Below are positions 58,717-64,000 of a DNA stretch of 64,000 bases, piece after piece. Within the stretch, counting starts at the first letter, position 1. The number at the start of each line of letters is the position of its first letter. Under the pieces are notes generated by a model. That model had not been told where the DNA came from and did no database searches. It worked only from the letters and a program-made list of their open reading frames with translations. Origin of the DNA: SIG459 sp045538735 (GTDB lineage: Bacteria; Bacillota; Clostridia; Oscillospirales; Oscillospiraceae); the NCBI GenBank assembly GCA_045538735.1, contig JAZSRY010000013.1:1-64000 (forward strand). Reading direction: 5' to 3'. The position numbers were made by a program, and so were the translations under genes.

Positions 58717-60117
58717 TTAGAAGGTGAGGATGCCCAGAGCCTGCAGGAGGAGCAGGAGGAGCATAATGGGAGCAACGACCTTGACCATAACGGAGTAGAG
58801 TCCTTTGCGACCGAACTTCAGACCGCCGAGAGTAATCTCGTCGATAATGGCCTTGGGTTTGATGATCCAGCCAACAAGAATGCAGCTTGCAATGGCAACA
58901 ACAGGCATAAAGATGTAGTTGCTGATATAGTCGAGAACGTCGAGAATCTGAGCAACGCTGCCATTGGGAAGGGTGAGTTCAAAGTAGAAGACATTGTAGC
59001 CGAGGCATACAACAATACCCATAAGGTAGGTTATAATAGAGACTACAATAGTGGACTTTTTGCGGCTCCATCCGAACTTATCCATGCAGCTGGATACGAT
59101 GGCTTCCAGCAGGGAGACGGAGGAAGTGAGAGCTGCGAACACAACAGTGATAAAGAAGATGATACCGATAATATCGCCGGCAACACCCATAGATTCAAAA
59201 ATCTTGGGCATGGAGACGAACATGAGGCTGGGACCTGCGGTCATGCCCTCGGTGCCCATAAAGGTATAGACAGCGGGAACAATCATAAGGCCGGCGAGGA
59301 ATGCCACAATGGTGTCAAAGAACTCAATACGGTTGACGCTCTTGACCAGATTGGTATCCTTTTTAACGTATGAACCATAGGTAATCATAATGCCCATAGC
59401 CACGGAAATGGAGTAGAAGAGCTGACCCATTGCGTCGGTGAGCACAACAAGGAATTTCTGGAAGGTCATACCCTCAAAGTTGGGAACGACATAAACCAGC
59501 AGACCCTGGAGACCGGTGCGGGTTACGCCGCTTTCATCGGTGTGGCTGAGGGTGAGGGAGAAGACGGAGATACCAACAATGAGCACCAGAAGAATGGGCA
59601 TAAGAATCTTGGAAAGACGCTCAACGCCGGAGTTAACACCCTTGTACACTACAAAAACATTGGCTGCAAAGAATATAGTGAACCAAAAGAGGGGACTCCA
59701 CTGAGAGGTGATAAAGCCGGTGAAATAACCGTCGGCAGTAGCTTCAGCGCCGGAAAAGCTTATATAGGTTGCAAGATACTTCAGCACCCAGCCGCCGATG
59801 GCGCTGTAGTAAGGAAGAATCAAAACGGGGATAATGCAGGCAATAATGCCGGCCCAGCCCATTTTTTTGTTGAGCACAGCGTATGCGGTGAGAGGACTCT
59901 GACCGGTTTTGCGTCCGATAGCGATTTCGGTAGTGAGAAGAGCGAAACCGAAGGTTATAACAAGGATAAGATAAACAAGCAGAAATACACCGCCGCCGTC
60001 TTTTGCGGCAAGATATGGGAAGCGCCAGATGTTGCCCAGACCGACTGCGCTGCCGGCTGCGGCTAGAATGAATCCCAAAGAACCGGTGAATCTGCTTCTT
60101 GCAGATTTATTTTCCAT
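58717..60117 (-). CDS. sodium-dependent transporter of the NSS (SNF/LeuT) family
   Basis: About 466 residues and 11-12 membrane segments. The first segment has the sodium and substrate site GSAVGLGNIWRFPYLAAKDGGG. Repeated inverted fives of helices follow the LeuT fold. NSS bacterial members import amino acids or related amines with Na+. I use ATG at 60117 with GAGGAAAA upstream; an earlier in-frame start would add 28 residues without a site. It is convergent with the glycyl radical cluster and not clearly part of it. Substrate is unknown. Confidence 0.93.
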   Translation of the reverse strand: MENKSARSRFTGSLGFILAAAGSAVGLGNIWRFPYLAAKDGGGVFLLVYLILVITFGFALLTTEIAIGRKTGQSPLTAYAVLNKKMGWAGIIACIIPVLILPYYSAIGGWVLKYLATYISFSGAEATADGYFTGFITSQWSPLFWFTIFFAANVFVVYKGVNSGVERLSKILMPILLVLIVGISVFSLTLSHTDESGVTRTGLQGLLVYVVPNFEGMTFQKFLVVLTDAMGQLFYSISVAMGIMITYGSYVKKDTNLVKSVNRIEFFDTIVAFLAGLMIVPAVYTFMGTEGMTAGPSLMFVSMPKIFESMGVAGDIIGIIFFITVVFAALTSSVSLLEAIVSSCMDKFGWSRKKSTIVVSIITYLMGIVVCLGYNVFYFELTLPNGSVAQILDVLDYISNYIFMPVVAIASCILVGWIIKPKAIIDEITLGGLKFGRKGLYSVMVKVVAPIMLLLLLLQALGILTF

Positions 60118-60207
60118 AATATTTTCCTCTTTCCTAATGAATAATACGAGAATTATAACTCTTTTACGGGTATATATCAAGGAAAAAGAAAAATTTAACA
60201 AAGGAAA

Positions 60208-60236
60208 ATCCTCCGGCAGAGAAGTTGCCGGAGGAT
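60208..60236 (-). terminator. Terminator after the YczE-like gene
   Basis: Stem ATCCTCCGGCA / TGCCGGAGGAT with a 7-nt loop and TTTTCC after it on the minus strand. Confidence 0.88.
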
Positions 60237-60241
60237 AATTT

Positions 60242-60883
60242 TTATTTGGTTTTCACAGGCAGTGGGGGCATATTCAGCTTCGGGAAATGCTTATTGAATA
60301 TTCCAATGCATCTTCCTACAAAAATTGCGGTGCAGACAGTGCCAAGACCCACGGAATGGAGAGACCCCGTGCAGCTGAGGTCGATAATAACGCTTGTGGC
60401 GACCCAGATAATATCGCCGCAGGTTTTAACCTTTGAAAGAGGAAGCTTGTATACGGCGCTTATTGTGCGCATAAAGGCATCGGGAGCGGGGAGCATCAGG
60501 TCTGCTCCCACAATCAAAACTACGCCCAAAGCGGAAATAATGATGCCCGGAACAAGCAAAACTATGCGCAGCCAGAGATAAGGCACGCTGAAGTTTATGA
60601 GCAGCATGCAAAGGTCAATAAGGTAACCGAAGCCGATGGCCAGCGGCAGCGTAAGTATTATGCGTAGGGTGGGTTTGCGGTTGACCACGATCTGACCGAT
60701 TACGCATAGCACGTGGAAGGCGATGGTGACATTGCCGAGGGTAAAGGGGGTGACGCTGCTTATGGCATCGGGAACAGAGCTGATGGGGGAGATGCCGAGA
60801 TTGAGTCGTTTTATAAAAACAAGACCCACAGCCATAAGTATAAGTCCAAGAATGTATTGGGGGAGTCGGCGCTTTAAATTCAT
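60242..60883 (-). CDS. YczE/YitT-type membrane protein (DUF6198-like)
   Basis: A 213-residue protein with five membrane segments. The start KRLPQYILGLILMAVGLVFIKRLNLGISPISSVPDAIS and the later GADLMLPAPDAFMRTIS block match the YczE/YyaS/YitT group. The function of these proteins is largely unknown; in Bacillus YczE affects surfactin production indirectly. The ribosome site is weak. It starts 65 nt after the spoIIID stop, so it could be read with it or alone. Confidence 0.8.
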   Translation of the reverse strand: MNLKRRLPQYILGLILMAVGLVFIKRLNLGISPISSVPDAISSVTPFTLGNVTIAFHVLCVIGQIVVNRKPTLRIILTLPLAIGFGYLIDLCMLLINFSVPYLWLRIVLLVPGIIISALGVVLIVGADLMLPAPDAFMRTISAVYKLPLSKVKTCGDIIWVATSVIIDLSCTGSLHSVGLGTVCTAIFVGRCIGIFNKHFPKLNMPPLPVKTK

Positions 60884-60948
60884 AACTGTACCGTTTCTTT
60901 CTGATAGTTAATACAGTAATTTTACAATAGTCTTTGCAAAATGACAAG

Positions 60949-61197
60949 CTATTTGCCTTTATATTTTATTCTAGTTGCCTCCCCGCCGCGAAGATGGCGC
61001 TCTGCTTTATTCTGCTCCAGCACAGCCTTTGCCTGCCTATATAGGATAGGATGAGTTTTGTCAAGTCTTTCGGTGAGGTCCTTGTGTACGGTGGATTTGC
61101 TTACGCCGAATTTCTTTGCGGCTGCGCGAACCGTTGCGCTGTTTTCCACTATGTACTGGGCGAGACGAACTGCCCTTTCTTCTATATCGCTGTTCAC
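60949..61197 (-). CDS. spoIIID: sporulation transcriptional regulator SpoIIID
   Basis: An 82-residue DNA-binding protein of the mother cell. The helix-turn-helix reads VRAAAKKFGVSKSTVHKDLTERL, and the end RHLRGGEATRIKYKGK is the family's basic tail. It turns SigE genes on or off during sporulation. I choose the GTG at 61197, with GGAG 8 nt upstream; this gives an N-terminus like Bacillus SpoIIID. The GTG three codons earlier would overlap the site. The 105 nt upstream hold a terminator of the next gene; a SigE promoter was not resolved. Confidence 0.96.
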   Translation of the reverse strand: MNSDIEERAVRLAQYIVENSATVRAAAKKFGVSKSTVHKDLTERLDKTHPILYRQAKAVLEQNKAERHLRGGEATRIKYKGK

Positions 61198-61263
61198 ATT
61201 GACCACTCCAAACTATTATGCTGTTTGAGTATATGCTTAATATCGGAGCGGTATGAAATAATA

Positions 61264-61298
61264 AAAACGGTATGAGATAAAGTGTCTCATACCGTTTT
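61264..61298 (-). terminator. Terminator after the ACT-domain gene
   Basis: A 14-bp perfect stem AAAACGGTATGAGA / TCTCATACCGTTTT with a 7-nt loop, just past the ACT stop on the minus strand. Confidence 0.9.
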
Positions 61299-61302
61299 GT
61301 TA

Positions 61303-61737
61303 TCAAAGCTCTTCAATATCCTCCTGCTCGAGGACACTTATGCCTTTGGCGGAAAGAGCTGCTGTAGCCTTTGCCGCATCTGCAGTTTTGAAAATCATGT
61401 ATGCGTGGTCTGCCTCGGAACCTCCAAGAAAGGCATACATGTAATCAACATTTATGCCCACTGCGCCGAGCCCGGCAAGAACCTTGCTCAGACCGCCTGG
61501 AGTATCGGGAATTTCCGCTGCAACAACGGGAGTCACTGTGCAAACAAAGCCCGCCTCTTTCAAAAGCTGAGTTGCATCATAGAGCTTGTCTACGATTATT
61601 CTTGCAATACCGAAGTCTCCCGCTTCGGCAAGAGAAAGGGCTCGCATATCGATATGTCCTTCTGCAAGCGCATCGCACATAGTCTGCAAAGCATTTGGTC
61701 TGTTTTCAAGAAAAACGGAGATCTGATTTATGCTCAT
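61303..61737 (-). CDS. tandem ACT-domain regulatory protein
   Basis: A 144-residue protein of two ACT domains (about 3-70 and 72-140), with QISVFLENRPNALQTM and IPDTPGGLSKVLAGLGAVGINVDYMYAF as the ligand-binding turns. ACT domains bind amino acids. Such proteins often sit next to phenylacetate-CoA ligase genes, as here, 14 nt after paaK with AAGGAGG between. It probably tunes aromatic acid activation, but ligand and partner are unproven. Confidence 0.9.
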   Translation of the reverse strand: MSINQISVFLENRPNALQTMCDALAEGHIDMRALSLAEAGDFGIARIIVDKLYDATQLLKEAGFVCTVTPVVAAEIPDTPGGLSKVLAGLGAVGINVDYMYAFLGGSEADHAYMIFKTADAAKATAALSAKGISVLEQEDIEEL

Positions 61738-61751
61738 TTTGGTTCCTCCTT

Positions 61752-63053
61752 TTATATCTTGCGCTTATCTATAACACGAACGGCCTTGCCTTCGCTTCTT
61801 GTTATGGACTTGGGTGCAACGAGGCTGATCTTGGGACCTATACCCAGCATACTGCGCATATCGCCGGCAAGCTGATTCTGCATACGGGCAATATGACCCA
61901 TATTATCGGTGAACATATCGGGAGTAAGCTCCACCTTAATCTCGAAGGTATCGGTGTTATTAACACGGTCCACAACGATCTGATAGTTGGGAGAATAACC
62001 GCGGTTAAGAAGCACGGTTTCTATCTGGCTGGGGAAGACGTTTACGCCGCGGATTATGAGCATATCGTCACTGCGTCCCATGGGCTTAGCCATACGCACA
62101 TGGGTGCGTCCGCAGGAGCAGGGCTCATAGTTCAGCTGGCAGATGTCGCGGGTGCGGTAGCGGATCACGGGGAAGGCTTCCTTGGTCAGAGCGGTGAAAA
62201 CAAGCTCACCCTTGCTGCCTGCCGGGAGCACCTCTCCGGTATTGGGGTCTATAATTTCTGCGTAGAAATGGTCTTCGTTGATGTGCATACCTTTCTGTGC
62301 AGAGCATTCGAAGGAGACGCCGGGACCGCTGAGCTCTGTGAGACCGTAGATATCATAAGCCTTTATACCCATTGTCTTCTCAATGTCTCTGCGCATTTCC
62401 TCGCTCCATGCTTCCGCTCCGAAAATGCCCGCCTTCAGGGGGATGTCCACGGGAGTGAGACCCATTTCCTTCATAGTCTCGCCCAAATAAGCGGCATAGG
62501 AGGGGGTACAGCACAAAATGGTGGACTTCATATCCTGAATGAACATTATCTGACGTTCGGTGTTTCCGGATGAGGCGGGAACGGTAAGACAGCCAACCTT
62601 ATGGCTTCCGCCGTCGAGACCTGCGCCGCCGGTGAAAAGACCGTAGCCGTAAGCAACCTGAACAACATCGTCCTTGGTGCCGCCTACAGCGGTGATGGCT
62701 CTTGCGCAGCAGTCATACCAAAGGTCAATATCGTGCTGAGTGTAGTAGGCCATAACTCTCTTGCCGGTGGTGCCGGAGGTGCTGTGGATGCGTACGCATT
62801 CGGAGAGAGGCTTTGCGAGAAGTCCGTAGGGATAGCCCTCGCGGAGATCGGCCTTGGAGGTAAAGGGGAGCTTATGTATATCGTCAATTCCCTTGATGTC
62901 ATCGGGAGTGACGCCTTTTTCTTCCATCTTTTTTCTGTAAAGGGGAACATTATCCCAAACATGCTTGACCTGCGCTACAATGCGCGCATCCTGCATTGCC
63001 TTGATTTCCTCGCGGCTTGCGCATTCAATTTCAGGCTGATAATAGCGTTCCAT
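61752..63053 (-). CDS. paaK: phenylacetate-CoA ligase
   Basis: A 433-residue AMP-forming acyl-CoA synthetase. The nucleotide loop HSTSGTTGKRV lies near 90; YDIYGLTELSGPGVSFEC near 240 and YRTRDI near 300 are core motifs; the C-terminal lid begins near 330 with GRSDDMLIIRGVNVFPSQIE. It makes phenylacetyl-CoA or a similar aryl-acetyl-CoA. In gut anaerobes related enzymes (indolepyruvate pathway neighbours) activate aromatic acids from amino acid breakdown. AAAGGAG precedes ATG. It is divergent from a LysR regulator. Confidence 0.92.
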   Translation of the reverse strand: MERYYQPEIECASREEIKAMQDARIVAQVKHVWDNVPLYRKKMEEKGVTPDDIKGIDDIHKLPFTSKADLREGYPYGLLAKPLSECVRIHSTSGTTGKRVMAYYTQHDIDLWYDCCARAITAVGGTKDDVVQVAYGYGLFTGGAGLDGGSHKVGCLTVPASSGNTERQIMFIQDMKSTILCCTPSYAAYLGETMKEMGLTPVDIPLKAGIFGAEAWSEEMRRDIEKTMGIKAYDIYGLTELSGPGVSFECSAQKGMHINEDHFYAEIIDPNTGEVLPAGSKGELVFTALTKEAFPVIRYRTRDICQLNYEPCSCGRTHVRMAKPMGRSDDMLIIRGVNVFPSQIETVLLNRGYSPNYQIVVDRVNNTDTFEIKVELTPDMFTDNMGHIARMQNQLAGDMRSMLGIGPKISLVAPKSITRSEGKAVRVIDKRKI

Positions 63054-63118
63054 TTCTGTTGTGCTCCTTTCGGAAGATCTGTCTTTGAAAGATGTGCTTA
63101 TTATAGAAGATAAAAATC

Positions 63119-63165
63119 ATATTTGCAAATATAAAATTTCTATGTTAATATAAGAAAAACTTATA
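63119..63165. promoter_or_regulatory. Two inverted repeats between paaK and the LysR-type gene
   Basis: ATATTTGCAAATAT (63119-63132) is a perfect 14-bp palindrome. TATAAGAAAAACTTATA (63149-63165) is a 6-5-6 inverted repeat containing a T-N11-A core, the usual form of LysR-type sites. They lie in the 130-bp divergent gap and are candidate operators for the LysR protein. Confidence 0.55.
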
Positions 63166-63183
63166 CTAGGAGGAGGCGCTAGG

Positions 63184-64000
63184 GTGAATCTTAATCAGCT
63201 TAGATATTTTGTAACTCTTGCGGAAACAGAGAGTTTCACAAAAGCTGCCGTTGCCCATTATATATCACAGACTGCGATAACTCAACAGATAAAATCTCTT
63301 GAGGAGGCTGTGGGCTCAAAGCTTATTAACAGAGAGTCCAGACCTATATCCCTTACTCCCGCGGGAAAGGTTTTCCTCAAAGAGGCGAGGGAGATACTTG
63401 AGAGAATGGATACGGCGCTGTGGCGCACCCGTGAGGCCTCCACGGGTCTGGAGGGCAGTCTTCGAATAGGCTATACCAAAGGCTATGAACGCAGCGATAT
63501 ATCCAAACACCTGCGAAATTTCCATAGGGAATATCCAAATGTTTTGCTTTCCTGCTACCGCTGCGATACGGATATGCTGGCTGCGGGACTGCTGAACGGC
63601 GAATATGACATCATATTCACCTGGGACAGTACAAACATTCTGAAGGAGGAAAACATAAGCCTTAAGGTTTTTGAAAATGTTCCCCTCCGCGTTGCCCTTT
63701 ACGCGAACCATCGCCTTGCCCGCAGAAAGGAACTCAGCCGTAAGGATCTTAAGCAGGAAAACATCCTTTTCATGTCCCCTTCAGGGACCGGTGAATCCTT
63801 TGGTGATGCATACTATATCCAGCTTTATCAGCAGGCTGGTTATCAGCCAAAGATCCTTCTACGTTCCAGCGATATGGAGAGCATACTTATGATGGTTGCG
63901 GCAGAAGAGGGAATATCCATCGTTCCCGAATACTCCCGTCCATGGGATGTGGGTACCGACAATGTTGTTTTTGTGCCTCTCGCAGGAGAAGGCGAAACGG
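63184..64000 (+). CDS. LysR-family transcriptional regulator (partial, cut by window end)
   Basis: The first 272 residues are in the window and the frame is open to the last base; about 20-30 residues are missing. Start is GTG with AGGAGGAGG 7 nt upstream. The N-terminal winged helix reads NLNQLRYFVTLAETESFTKAAVAHYISQTAITQQIKSLEEAVGSKLI in pattern, followed by the linker helix and a periplasmic-binding-like effector domain from about 90 (LRIGYTKGYERSD). It is divergent from paaK and its ACT gene, so it likely controls them in response to an aromatic acid; the effector is not known. Confidence 0.92.
   Translation, partial: MNLNQLRYFVTLAETESFTKAAVAHYISQTAITQQIKSLEEAVGSKLINRESRPISLTPAGKVFLKEAREILERMDTALWRTREASTGLEGSLRIGYTKGYERSDISKHLRNFHREYPNVLLSCYRCDTDMLAAGLLNGEYDIIFTWDSTNILKEENISLKVFENVPLRVALYANHRLARRKELSRKDLKQENILFMSPSGTGESFGDAYYIQLYQQAGYQPKILLRSSDMESILMMVAAEEGISIVPEYSRPWDVGTDNVVFVPLAGEGET

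Noticed and set aside
58717..60117. NSS transporter as the substrate importer of the glycyl radical cluster
   Set aside because: It is convergent, separated by a strong bidirectional terminator, and the family carries amino acids or amines; the link is position only.

Overview
The window reads as chromosome from an endospore-forming, Gram-positive anaerobe of the Clostridia, most likely an Oscillospiraceae/Ruminococcaceae-type gut lineage. The evidence is sporulation genes (spoIIP, spoIIID, spoVAD-spoVAE, a SleB-type hydrolase), a T-box leader on pheST, a SAM riboswitch on metK, type III glutamine synthetase, an IreB homologue, glycyl-radical chemistry, strong AGGAGG ribosome sites and many rho-independent hairpins. 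Housekeeping genes with high expression (SDR dehydrogenase, metK, the EF-G-like GTPase) use a strongly biased C/T-ending codon set. I see no tRNA, rRNA, CRISPR array, phage or transposase gene.

Layout. 1-4.1 kb: SDR dehydrogenase, methyltransferase and a SUV3-like helicase. 4.2-11.6 kb: rsmG-glnN-YgjV-like operon, SleB-type hydrolase, TSCPD protein, spoIIP, CBS protein, and a rhomboid-like membrane protein without a visible catalytic motif. 11.7-18.4 kb: promoter, SAM riboswitch, metK, rlmB, a large membrane protein that looks like a catalytically decayed P-type ATPase, and an EF-G-like GTPase with a degenerate guanine-recognition motif. 18.5-25.5 kb: a cell-surface block with an SGNH lipoprotein, two DUF4358-like lipoproteins, a DHHW/AlgX-like protein and an MBOAT O-acyltransferase, next to an ECF sigma/anti-sigma pair. 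Two nearly identical ECF-type promoters (GGAAC-16 nt-CGTCTAA) lie before the anti-sigma gene and before one DUF4358 gene.

25.5-33.7 kb: trmB-xth-dusB-sigma chain, then rodA(FHA)-PBP-ABC-F-YdcF chain, both with 4-nt stop/start overlaps or very short gaps. 33.8-38.8 kb: two complete potassium uptake systems in a row (trkA-trkH-ktrB-ktrA). 38.8-43.6 kb: ireB-like gene, DUF1643 gene, pheST with T-box. 43.6-50.2 kb: nnr, a lipoprotein overlapping its 3' end, alr, a mazF-like toxin gene without an adjacent antitoxin, a 269-bp palindromic repeat element, two unknown proteins and pdp. 50.2-52.7 kb: unknown membrane protein, spoVAD-spoVAE without spoVAC. 52.8-58.7 kb: def-like gene followed by a glycyl-radical enzyme cluster (EFR1 flavo-ferredoxin, glycyl radical enzyme, activase, GldA-type dehydrogenase). 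58.7-64 kb: NSS transporter, YczE-like membrane protein, spoIIID, ACT-domain protein with phenylacetate-CoA ligase, and a LysR regulator cut by the window end.

The best candidates for an undescribed system are (a) the ECF-controlled surface O-acylation block at 18.5-25.5 kb, (b) the glycyl-radical cluster at 53.2-58.7 kb with an unusual four-cysteine insert, and (c) the pseudo-P-type ATPase at 13988-16261. All functions are inferred from reading the translated sequences; no database search was run.
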